Positions 1-5,350 of a stretch of 5,768 bases of DNA are shown here, piece by piece. The stretch's first letter is position 1; each line of letters opens with the position of its first letter. A program made the position numbers and the translations under genes. Below the pieces are notes generated by a model that was not told the origin of the DNA, did not search any database, and saw only the letters and a list, made by a program, of their open reading frames with translations. The DNA is from an uncultured Collinsella sp. (GTDB lineage Bacteria > Actinomycetota > Coriobacteriia > Coriobacteriales > Coriobacteriaceae): the NCBI GenBank assembly GCA_902488525.1, contig CABTWP010000079.1, positions 1 through 5,768 on the forward strand. Direction: 5' to 3'.

Positions 1-120
1 CTTCCATGAATGCGGCGTGGCCGCCACGGTTGGATTAGACACTCACCATTGTCGGCCTAATCCGCGGTCTTTCATGCAGCAGGGGCTCTCAATGTTTTTA
101 TGTCCTGCTCATATCGTCTC
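1..120. other. Non-coding stretch with nested inverted repeats
   Basis: No gene is convincing here. Several inverted repeats are visible: CATGAA (5-10) with TTCATG (71-76), CGTGG (16-20) with CCACG (24-28) around a 3-base loop, and GGATTAG (32-38) with CTAATCC (57-63). GCGG (12-15) can also pair with CCGC (62-65), competing with the last pair. Together they could fold into a branched structure about 70 bases long. I could not match it to a known riboswitch or small RNA. On the minus strand a GTG at 42-40 opens a frame reading VSNPTVAATPHSWK to the left edge; it could be the start of a divergent gene, but it has a stop codon directly before it and only a weak, distant AGG upstream. Confidence 0.4.
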
Positions 121-155
121 TGCCGGCAGTAAGGGACAGTCCCCAAGTGCCGGCA
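121..155. repeat. Inverted repeat with TGCCGGCA ends and GGGAC-A-GTCCC core
   Basis: The 8-base palindrome TGCCGGCA stands at 121-128 and again at 148-155. Between them lies GGGACAGTCCC (133-143), itself a perfect palindrome around one base. The whole can fold as a stem, a 4-by-4 internal loop and a short inner stem. It begins the repeat cluster upstream of the foldase gene. There is no T-run, so it is not a standard terminator. Confidence 0.6.
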
Positions 156-185
156 TATAAAGAACGTCCCCAAGTGCCAAGTGCC
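139..185. repeat. Direct repeats of GTCCCCAAGTGCC
   Basis: The 13-base word GTCCCCAAGTGCC occurs exactly at 139-151 and at 166-178, 27 bases apart. It is followed at once by a third partial copy, AAGTGCC (179-185). The first copy overlaps the TGCCGGCA palindrome just upstream. The segment between the copies reads CGGCATATAAAGAAC. The reverse complement of the second copy with its flank reads GGGGACGTTCTTTATA, the style of intergenic repeat that in some bacteria accompanies Y1-type REP transposases; no such transposase is in this window. Confidence 0.65.
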
Positions 186-189
186 ACAT

Positions 190-240
190 CTGTCCCCTTT
201 GCACCAAAATGGTGCAGATTAACCTGTCCCCAATGCACCA
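190..240. repeat. CTGTCCCC / TGCACCA repeat with alternative hairpins
   Basis: CTGTCCCC occurs at 190-197 and 224-231. TGCACCA occurs at 200-206 and 234-240, and its complement TGGTGCA lies at 210-216. TGCACCA (200-206) and TGGTGCA (210-216) form a perfect 7-base stem around AAA. TGGTGCA can instead pair with the second TGCACCA at 234-240, so two mutually exclusive hairpins are possible. The segment shares its CTGTCCCC core with the palindrome at 2100-2166. An ATG at 209 inside it is in frame with the foldase gene but is not the likely start. Confidence 0.65.
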
Positions 241-260
241 AGCGTGCCGCGGGGGCCGCG

Positions 261-271
261 TTGTGACACAA
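261..271. promoter_or_regulatory. Perfect palindrome TTGTGACACAA upstream of the foldase gene
   Basis: TTGTG and CACAA face each other around a single A, 36 bases before the foldase start. The size and symmetry suit a dimeric repressor site, but I cannot name a regulator. A small GC hairpin, CGCGG (248-252) with CCGCG (256-260), abuts it on the left. I see no convincing -35/-10 pair nearby, so the operator role is inference. Confidence 0.25.
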
Positions 272-295
272 TGGCGTTTGTTCGATTCGTTATGC

Positions 296-301
296 GAAAG
301 G
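296..301 (+). promoter_or_regulatory. Ribosome binding site GAAAGG
   Basis: GAAAGG lies 6 bases before the ATG at 308. It selects that start over the in-frame ATG at 209, which sits in the repeat cluster and has no Shine-Dalgarno sequence. Confidence 0.65.
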
Positions 302-307
302 CCAACT

Positions 308-1528
308 ATGGCAAACAAGAAAAAGAACTCCGAGGCCGCGCCGACGCCCGAGCAGCAGGCTCGCGCTGCCTCCAGCTCTCGCAAGAAGCAGCGCAAGACG
401 TACGTGTCTAAGACCGTCAAGATCGTCCTGGTGGTCATCGGCGTGCTGGCGATGCTGCTTTCCGTCTCGGCGATGGCGTGCTCCGGCCTTATGTCGCAGG
501 CCGAGGACACCTCGGGCTACAAGCTGACCGGCGGTGTTGCTGCAACTATCAACGGCACCAACCTCACCGAGGACACCGTGACCAAGCAGATCATGAGCAT
601 GCGTACGTCCTACGGTTACACCAAGGATAAGGACTGGGCGCAGTATCTGGTTGACAACGACCTCACGCCCAAGAAGTACCGCAAGCAACTCATCGACTCC
701 TACACACAGCAGATTCTGCTTCAACAGGCACAGAAGGAGAACGGCGTGACGGTGTCGGACGAGGAGGTCGAGAAGGCTTGGAAGGACGCGTGCAAGAGCG
801 CGGGCGGTGCCAAGGCCTTTAAGAAGACCCTCAAGACCTACGGCTATACCGAGGACACCTACAAGGACTCACTCAAGGAGAGCCTGGCACAGCAAAAGCT
901 TAAGGATGCCGTCGCGCCCACGAGCAAGCCCAAGGACGGCGAGATTGTCGATTACATCAACGAGAACCTGTCTAACTACAACGACGCCCGCCGCTCGTCG
1001 AACATCCTGATCAAGGTTGATTCCGACGCTTCCGACGAGGACAAGGCTGCCGCCAAGGCCAAGGCGCAGGAGTGCCTGGACAAGATCAACTCCGGTGAGC
1101 TGAGCTTTGAGGACGCCGTTGAGCAGTACTCCGAGGACACCGGTTCCAAGGAGAAGAAGGGCGATGTGGGCTGGGATAAGCTCACCACCTTTGTTGACAG
1201 CTACCAGACGGCGCTCGAGGGGCTCAACAAGGGCGACGTGAGCGAAGTCGTCGAGTCGACCTATGGTTACCACATCATCAAGTGCACCGACTACTTCCAT
1301 GTCGATAATCAGGTCGATGACATCAACCAGGTGCCCAAGGCCATCAAGAAGTACGTCTCCAACGTGGTGAAGACGCAGGCGGCCAGTACTGCATACAGCG
1401 AGTGGCTGGAGCAGTACAAGAAGGACGCCGACATTACCGTCAACCCCATGCCCAAGGACGTACCCTATAACGTGAGCCTGAAGGGCGTCACCAAGAGCTC
1501 GACCGACGATTCGTCGACGACTGAGTAA
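308..1528 (+). CDS. Membrane-anchored parvulin-type peptidyl-prolyl isomerase (SurA/PrsA-like foldase)
   Basis: This 406-residue protein should catalyse cis-trans isomerisation of prolyl bonds and help exported proteins fold on the outer face of the membrane. Residues 1-38 are a basic cytoplasmic segment, followed by one hydrophobic helix (about 39-57). Cys58 follows VSAMA; this is a poor lipobox because position -3 is Ala, so an uncleaved anchor is more likely than a lipoprotein. Residues about 80-220 are charged and helical, like the SurA/PrsA chaperone arm. The rotamase domain spans about 228-327, with NILIKV near its start, then SFEDAVEQYSED, KKGDVGW and the closing YGYHIIK (His322). The C-terminus is a Ser/Thr/Asp-rich tail. 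The ATG at 308 is chosen for its ribosome binding site; an in-frame ATG at 209 would add 33 residues from repeat DNA. The next gene lies 54 bases downstream and may share the transcript. The family is clear; its clients are not known. Confidence 0.93.
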   Translation: MANKKKNSEAAPTPEQQARAASSSRKKQRKTYVSKTVKIVLVVIGVLAMLLSVSAMACSGLMSQAEDTSGYKLTGGVAATINGTNLTEDTVTKQIMSMRTSYGYTKDKDWAQYLVDNDLTPKKYRKQLIDSYTQQILLQQAQKENGVTVSDEEVEKAWKDACKSAGGAKAFKKTLKTYGYTEDTYKDSLKESLAQQKLKDAVAPTSKPKDGEIVDYINENLSNYNDARRSSNILIKVDSDASDEDKAAAKAKAQECLDKINSGELSFEDAVEQYSEDTGSKEKKGDVGWDKLTTFVDSYQTALEGLNKGDVSEVVESTYGYHIIKCTDYFHVDNQVDDINQVPKAIKKYVSNVVKTQAASTAYSEWLEQYKKDADITVNPMPKDVPYNVSLKGVTKSSTDDSSTTE

Positions 1529-1533
1529 TCATG

Positions 1534-1559
1534 GGGCGGTGCTCGCGCGAGTGCCGCCC
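1534..1559 (+). other. Intercistronic GC hairpin without T-tract
   Basis: GGGCGGTGCTCG (1534-1545) pairs with CGAGTGCCGCCC (1548-1559) in a stem of 11-12 pairs that includes two adjacent G-U pairs. No T-run follows, so it is not a typical intrinsic terminator. It begins five bases after the foldase stop and ends eight bases before the next gene's ribosome binding site. It could stabilise the 3' end of the foldase message or reduce read-through; this is inference. Confidence 0.55.
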
Positions 1560-1582
1560 ACGCTATTAGAGAGGATTTGCAG

Positions 1583-2026
1583 ATGACCAACGAAGAGCTG
1601 CAGAAGGAAATGATCGCGGCCATGAAGGCCAAGGACAAGGTTCGCCTGTCCATCATTCGCCAGGTCAAGGCCGAGGTGAAGAATATCGAGGTCAATGAGC
1701 GCCGCGATGTGACCGAGGAAGACGTCAACAGCATGATCAAGCGTCTGATCAAGCAGACGAACGAGACGCTGGAGATGTCCATCAAGGCCGGCACCGACCA
1801 GGAGCGTACCGACAACCTGACCGAGCAGGTCAAGATTCTGGAGAGTCTGCTGCCCGCACAGGTTTCGGGCGAGGAGCTCGAGGCGCTGATCGAGCAGGTC
1901 ATCGCCGAGCTGGGCGCTACTTCCAAGAAGCAGATGGGCCAGGTTATGGGCGCACTCGGCAAGGCCACCGGCGGCAACTTCGATAAGCCTGCCGCGGCAA
2001 AGATCGTCGGAGCAAAGCTTGCGTAA
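1583..2026 (+). CDS. yqeY: GatB/YqeY domain-containing protein
   Basis: This 147-residue protein is a stand-alone YqeY protein, related to the C-terminal tail domain of GatB in the tRNA-dependent amidotransferase. The family's own role is unsettled; a link to tRNA or aminoacyl-tRNA handling is inferred from that homology. Its length matches the family. Visible marks are the N-terminal helix with MKAKDKVRLSIIR (14-26), the Lys/Glu-rich middle, LLPAQVSGEEL beginning at 89, and GATSKKQMGQVMG ending at 123, followed by a Gly-rich turn. The start is the ATG at 1583, with AGAGAGG at 1568-1574 and an 8-base spacer; a TTG two codons earlier is in frame but too close to that site. It follows the foldase gene by 54 bases with a hairpin between them, and an intrinsic terminator ends the unit. 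The protein should be cytoplasmic: it has no signal peptide or membrane segment. Confidence 0.93.
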   Translation: MTNEELQKEMIAAMKAKDKVRLSIIRQVKAEVKNIEVNERRDVTEEDVNSMIKRLIKQTNETLEMSIKAGTDQERTDNLTEQVKILESLLPAQVSGEELEALIEQVIAELGATSKKQMGQVMGALGKATGGNFDKPAAAKIVGAKLA

Positions 2027-2054
2027 GGGCCGAGCGGTACACAGTTGAGGCTGA

Positions 2055-2088
2055 GGGGGCGTGACCATTGCGGTCGCGCCCCTTTTTT
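2055..2088 (+). terminator. Intrinsic terminator after yqeY
   Basis: GGGGCGTGACC (2056-2066) pairs with GGTCGCGCCCC (2072-2082) in an 11-base stem with one G-U pair and a 5-base loop (ATTGC). Six T bases follow (2083-2088). It starts 29 bases after the yqeY stop and should end the foldase-yqeY transcript, separating it from the transporter operon. Confidence 0.92.
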
Positions 2089-2099
2089 GCTGGGCGGTG

Positions 2100-2166
2100 C
2101 TCATTGGGGACAGGCTTAAATGAGTGCCCAATGAGCGGGTACTCATTTAAACCTGTCCCCAATGAG
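2100..2166. repeat. Long imperfect palindrome, 26-base arms, GGGGACAG family
   Basis: The left arm (2100-2125) and right arm (2141-2166) are complementary at 25 of 26 positions, around a 15-base spacer. Each arm carries the CTCATTGGGGACAG core and ends in an AAATGAGT word. The spacer holds a further copy of CCCAATGAG (2127-2135), so the left end of the first arm can pair either with the spacer or with the far arm. CCCAATGAGCGGGT (2127-2140) also repeats directly at 2158-2171 with one change. It lies between a terminator and the transporter promoter. No T-run follows. Confidence 0.85.
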
Positions 2167-2231
2167 TGGGTGGAAGGTTGCGGGTTCTTTACGGGAATGT
2201 AGTGTGGGCTGCGGAAACGTGGTTCTTTCCG

Positions 2232-2237
2232 TACAAT
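2232..2237 (+). promoter_or_regulatory. Likely -10 box TACAAT of the transporter operon
   Basis: TACAAT differs from the consensus TATAAT at one base and lies 35 bases before the ATPase start, which would give a leader of about 30 bases. The -35 region at the usual distance (near 2209-2214, CTGCGG) is poor. An 8-base direct repeat, GGTTCTTT, at 2183-2190 and 2221-2228 flanks that region and could be a binding site, though it may be chance. Confidence 0.4.
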
Positions 2238-2272
2238 AGTGCAATTCGTGTAAGCGCAGGAAAGGGACATTC

Positions 2273-3004
2273 ATGGCAGACATGATCGAGATCAAGCATC
2301 TCAACAAGTACTTTGGCGACCTGCATGTGCTCAAAGATATCAATCTCACCGTCAAGCGCGGCGAGAAGCTCGTAATGATCGGGCCTTCCGGTTCGGGTAA
2401 GTCGACGCTCATCCGTTGCGTCGATTATCTGGAGGAGCCCACGTCGGGCGAGGTCGTCATCGACGGTACGCCGCTCACCAAAAAGAATCACCTGGAGATG
2501 GCTCGCAAGTATAGTTCCATGGTGTTTCAGCAGTTCAACCTGTATCCCAACATGACGGTGCTCGGCAACCTGACGCTCGCGCCCATCAAGCTTCAAAAGA
2601 AGAGCAAGGAGGAGGCGACCGAGATCGCTGTTGCCGCGCTCAAGCGTGTTGGCATGGCGCATAAGGCCGGCGAGTATCCGCAGAATCTCTCGGGCGGTCA
2701 GCAGCAGCGCATCGCCATCGCCCGTGCCCTGTGCACCAAGCAGCCCATCATCCTGTTTGACGAGCCGACCTCGGCGCTCGACCCCGAGATGGTCCAGGAA
2801 GTCTTGGACGTTATGATTGAGCTCGCGCAGGAGGACATCACCATGATCTGCGTGACGCACGAGATGGGCTTTGCGCGCCAGGTGGCCGACCGCGTCATCT
2901 TTATGGAGGACGGCCGCATCCTGGAGGAGGGCACGCCCGAGCACTTCTTCGATAACCCCGAGAACCCGCGCTGCCGCGAGTTCCTGTCCAAGATTTTGCA
3001 CTAG
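2273..3004 (+). CDS. Polar amino-acid ABC transporter, ATP-binding protein
   Basis: This 243-residue ATPase powers import of a polar amino acid by binding as a dimer to the cytoplasmic side of the two permeases. All the standard motifs are intact: Walker A GPSGSGKST (37-45), Q-loop in VFQQFN (84-89), signature LSGGQQQ (139-145), Walker B ILFDEP (160-165), D-loop SALD (167-170) and the switch histidine His196 in VTHEMGFA. The length and the TSALDPE and THEMGFA stretches are typical of the GlnQ/GluA/HisP group. The ATG at 2273 is preceded by AGGAAAGGGA with a 6-base spacer; the ATG three codons later is less well placed. It is the first gene of the operon, and its stop is 8 bases before the binding-protein start. 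ATPase, binding protein, permease, permease is the gluABCD order of Corynebacterium, but the substrate cannot be read from the ATPase. Confidence 0.96.
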   Translation: MADMIEIKHLNKYFGDLHVLKDINLTVKRGEKLVMIGPSGSGKSTLIRCVDYLEEPTSGEVVIDGTPLTKKNHLEMARKYSSMVFQQFNLYPNMTVLGNLTLAPIKLQKKSKEEATEIAVAALKRVGMAHKAGEYPQNLSGGQQQRIAIARALCTKQPIILFDEPTSALDPEMVQEVLDVMIELAQEDITMICVTHEMGFARQVADRVIFMEDGRILEEGTPEHFFDNPENPRCREFLSKILH

Positions 3005-3012
3005 GCGCGGTG

Positions 3013-3888
3013 ATGGACATGACGGATATGACGAGGGCGGCCGTGTCGCGCCGTCACTTTTTGCAGCTGGCGGGCGCCGGCATGCTTGCGCTGACGGGGA
3101 CCGCGCTTGCCGGTTGCGGCAACTCCACCAGCGGCGAGGGCTCCGACAAGGGGTCTAAGCTTGCGGCCATCAAGTCGCGTGGCCATCTGAATGCCGGCGT
3201 TAAGAAGGACGTTCCCGGCTACGGCTATTACGACACCGCCAAGGGTCGCTTTGAGGGCATGGAAGTCGATTTGTGCTACCAGATCGCGGCCGCCGTCTTT
3301 GGCGTGAGCTACAAGGAGGCCCGTGCCCAGGAGCTTGTCGAGTTTACCGACGTAACGCCCAAGACGCGCGGCCCGCTGATCGATAACGGCCAGCTCGACG
3401 TGGTCGCGGCGACCTACACCATCACCGACGAGCGCAAGAAGAGCTGGGATTTCTCGACGCCGTACCGCACCGACTACGTGGGACTCATGGTCAAGAAGCG
3501 TTCGGGCTTTACCTCGATTGAGGACCTGGACGGCAAGGTCATCGGCGTGAGTCAGGGCTCTAACACGCAGGGCCTGATCGAGCAGATGATCAAGGACAAC
3601 GGCATTAGCTGTAAGCCCGAGTTTAGGGCCTTTAGCGGCTACCCCATCATCAAGAGTTCGCTCGACGCCGGCAATATCGACGTCTTTGCCATGGACCGCT
3701 CCACGCTGGCCGGTTACATGAATGAGACCGTTGAGCTGTTGCAGCCCGAGGTCAAGTTTGGCGAGCAGGGCTACGGCGTGGCGACCAAGAAGGGCTGCGA
3801 CCTTTCGGCCGTGGTCGATCAGGTGATTTGCGATCGCCTGGCCGACGGCTGGCTCGACCAAGAGGTCAAGACCTGGGGTCTTGTATAG
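3013..3888 (+). CDS. Amino-acid ABC transporter substrate-binding lipoprotein (Tat-type signal)
   Basis: This 291-residue protein of the family 3 extracellular solute-binding type should capture an amino acid outside the membrane and hand it to the two permeases. The N-terminus has a twin-arginine motif SRRHFL (12-17), a hydrophobic stretch and a lipobox LAGC ending at Cys35, so it is probably exported by Tat and lipid-anchored. A Ser/Gly-rich linker follows, then the binding domain from about 50. GRFEGMEVDL (78-87) and ITDERKKSWDFSTPY (137-151) are hallmarks. By analogy with GlnH, Arg141 should hold the substrate's carboxylate and Asp228 in FAMDRS its amino group. Several starts are possible: GTG 3010 and ATG at 3013, 3019 and 3028. 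I prefer 3013, since AGG at 3003-3005 lies 7 bases before it. The gene begins 8 bases after the ATPase stop, suggesting coupling. Glutamate, glutamine or aspartate are plausible substrates. Confidence 0.93.
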   Translation: MDMTDMTRAAVSRRHFLQLAGAGMLALTGTALAGCGNSTSGEGSDKGSKLAAIKSRGHLNAGVKKDVPGYGYYDTAKGRFEGMEVDLCYQIAAAVFGVSYKEARAQELVEFTDVTPKTRGPLIDNGQLDVVAATYTITDERKKSWDFSTPYRTDYVGLMVKKRSGFTSIEDLDGKVIGVSQGSNTQGLIEQMIKDNGISCKPEFRAFSGYPIIKSSLDAGNIDVFAMDRSTLAGYMNETVELLQPEVKFGEQGYGVATKKGCDLSAVVDQVICDRLADGWLDQEVKTWGLV

Positions 3889-3900
3889 GCGCATCGTCCA

Positions 3901-3909
3901 AGGAAGGAA
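3901..3909 (+). promoter_or_regulatory. Ribosome binding site AGGAAGGAA
   Basis: This strong site lies 4 bases before the ATG at 3914 and fixes the first permease start. The frame is open further upstream to a TTG at 3881 that overlaps the binding-protein end, but that codon has no such site. Confidence 0.8.
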
Positions 3910-3913
3910 TCAA

Positions 3914-4660
3914 ATGCTCGAAGGATTATTTGACGCCGACCGTTGGTCGACGACATTTCAAAACATGGGGCCCTTCTGGGAGGGCTTTGGCGTGACGCTG
4001 CAGGTGGTCGTTGCCAGTCTGCTGCTGTCGCTAGTGCTGGGTACGCTGCTGGGCGTGTTCTCTACCACTCGTTCGCGCGTGTTGCGCGCCATAAGCCGCG
4101 TGTACGTGGAGTTTTACCAGAACACCCCGTTGCCCGTACAGGTGCTCTTTATGTACATGGCCGGTCCGCAGTTTTTGCAGGCCATAACCGGTGCCGACCA
4201 GCCGGTGCGCATCGCGCCGTTCGTGCTGGGCTTCTTGGGCGTGGGTCTGTATCACGCGGCCTACATTTCGGAGGTCATCCGCACCGGTATCGAGGCGGTT
4301 CCGCGCGGTCAGATGGAGGCGGCCCAGAGCCAGGGCTTCACCCGTGCGCAGGCGTACTGGTACATCGTGCTGCCCCAGACATTCAAGATCATTTTGCCGC
4401 CGCTGTGTAACCAGGCGCTCAACCTGGTCAAGAATACGTCGGTGCTGGCGCTTGTGGCCGGCGGCGACCTTATGTACCGTTCCGACAACTTTGTGAGTCT
4501 GTACGGTTACCTGCAGGGATACATCGTCTGCTGCCTTATGTACTTCATCATCTGCTTTCCGCTCGCCATGCTGGTGCAGTGGCTCGAGCGCCGCTCCAAG
4601 GAGCGTCCGCGCGGCGTGAGCCTGGCCGAGCTGGGGCTCGACAACGTAGAGGAGGCCTAG
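3914..4660 (+). CDS. Amino-acid ABC transporter permease (first of pair)
   Basis: This 248-residue inner-membrane protein is one half of the channel of the amino-acid importer. It belongs to the His/Glu/Gln/Arg/opine family of permeases. Hydrophobic segments are visible at about 25-49, 64-84, 100-118, 159-182 and 203-224. The family hallmark YVEFYQNTPLPVQ (64-76) follows the first helix. The cytoplasmic EAA loop, EAAQSQGFTRAQ and onward to LPQ (135-155), is intact and should dock on the ATPase; it is preceded by GIEAVPRGQ. After the last helix comes a charged tail of about 24 residues ending DNVEEA, which the second permease lacks. It starts 25 bases after the binding-protein stop and ends 3 bases before the second permease, whose ribosome binding site lies within this gene's last codons. 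By position it corresponds to gluC. Confidence 0.95.
   Translation: MLEGLFDADRWSTTFQNMGPFWEGFGVTLQVVVASLLLSLVLGTLLGVFSTTRSRVLRAISRVYVEFYQNTPLPVQVLFMYMAGPQFLQAITGADQPVRIAPFVLGFLGVGLYHAAYISEVIRTGIEAVPRGQMEAAQSQGFTRAQAYWYIVLPQTFKIILPPLCNQALNLVKNTSVLALVAGGDLMYRSDNFVSLYGYLQGYIVCCLMYFIICFPLAMLVQWLERRSKERPRGVSLAELGLDNVEEA
4649..4655 (+). promoter_or_regulatory. Ribosome binding site GAGGAGG inside the upstream gene
   Basis: GAGGAGG overlaps the last sense codons of the first permease and stands 8 bases before the ATG of the second. Termination of one and initiation of the next are therefore likely to be coupled, which would keep the two channel subunits in step. Confidence 0.8.
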
Positions 4661-4663
4661 CGC

Positions 4664-5302
4664 ATGGAAATCTTCAACGCGTCCAACCTGCTCTACATTT
4701 GGGGCGGCTTTGTTAAGACGATCGAGATCTCGGCGCTGTCGATCTTTTTCTCGCTCATCTTTGGCACGGTGCTGGCGCTTGTTAAAAGCTATGCGCCCCG
4801 CCCGTTCCGTATTTTGGTGAGTGCCTATATCGAGCTGTTCCGTTGCACGCCGAACCTGCTGTGGATCCTTTTTATCTACTTTACGGTGCAGGGTTTGGAC
4901 ATTGTGATTTCGACCATCGCCTTTACGCTGTTTACCAGCGCTGTTATGGCCGAGATTGTGCGCGGCGGCCTCAACTCGATTCCGCGCGGCCAATTTGAGG
5001 CAGCGCAGAGCCAGGGCTTTGGCTTCTTTGCCACCATGCGCTACATCATTCTGCCGCAGACGTTTAAGACGATCATTCCGGCGCTGTTTAGCCAGTGCAC
5101 GACCGTCATTAAGGACAGCTCGTATCTTTCGGGCATTAACGTGGCCGAGCTCATGTACACGGCAAACGTCGTGATGGCCCACGCGATCGACCTGTCGCAG
5201 GTTCTTATGCTCTACGGCCTGGTGTTTGCGATGTACTTTGTGCTCAACTTTGGTATCTCGCTGCTGGTCCGAGCGTATCAGAGGCGAATGGTGGCAGCGT
5301 AG
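4664..5302 (+). CDS. Amino-acid ABC transporter permease (second of pair)
   Basis: This 212-residue inner-membrane protein is the partner channel subunit of the importer. Hydrophobic segments lie at about 19-40, 64-98 (probably two helices with a short turn), 137-149 and 181-202. YIELFRCTPNLLW (55-67) is the counterpart of the first permease's YVEFYQNTPLPVQ. The EAA loop runs from EAAQSQGFG to LPQ (112-132) after GGLNSIPRGQ. The two permeases share the EAAQSQGF and LPQTFK blocks exactly, so they are paralogues forming a heterodimer. At 212 residues it is shorter than its partner and ends soon after the last helix in RAYQRRMVAA. It starts 3 bases after the previous stop. By position it corresponds to gluD. 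Confidence 0.95.
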   Translation: MEIFNASNLLYIWGGFVKTIEISALSIFFSLIFGTVLALVKSYAPRPFRILVSAYIELFRCTPNLLWILFIYFTVQGLDIVISTIAFTLFTSAVMAEIVRGGLNSIPRGQFEAAQSQGFGFFATMRYIILPQTFKTIIPALFSQCTTVIKDSSYLSGINVAELMYTANVVMAHAIDLSQVLMLYGLVFAMYFVLNFGISLLVRAYQRRMVAA

Positions 5303-5303
5303 A

Positions 5304-5334
5304 ATGTGGCAAAGGGACAGCCCCTTTGTCACAT
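5304..5334. repeat. Hairpin with GGGACAG core between the operon and the kinase gene
   Basis: Bases 5304-5316 pair with 5322-5334 in a 13-base stem with one G-U pair and a 5-base loop (ACAGC). GGGACAG (5314-5320) spans the loop junction and matches the core of the other intergenic repeats. No T-run follows, so this is a weak terminator candidate. The stem ends 3 bases before the ribosome binding site of the kinase-like gene and could affect its translation or the 3' end of the operon message. Confidence 0.7.
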
Positions 5335-5350
5335 AGAGAAAGGAATCGCG

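Noticed and set aside
2..160. An open plus-strand frame from the left edge to a stop at 158-160
   Set aside because: It runs through the repeat DNA, its translation has no recognisable features, and no Shine-Dalgarno or family signal supports it.
209..307. An upstream in-frame ATG at 209 that would extend the foldase by 33 residues
   Set aside because: It lies within the intergenic repeat cluster and lacks a ribosome binding site. The extra residues look unlike a signal or cytoplasmic tail, while the ATG at 308 has GAAAGG at the right distance.
1511..1520. Palindrome TCGTCGACGA near the end of the foldase gene
   Set aside because: It falls within the Ser/Thr/Asp-rich coding tail and is explained by those codons.
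2092..2102. GGGCGGTGCTC repeated at 1534-1544 and 2092-2102, both intergenic
   Set aside because: A few 11-base coincidences are expected by chance in a window of this size and composition, and only the first copy has a pairing partner.
3001..3894. An open minus-strand frame covering the substrate-binding gene
   Set aside because: It coincides almost exactly with a clear family 3 binding protein on the plus strand and has no domain of its own; it is a shadow of that gene.
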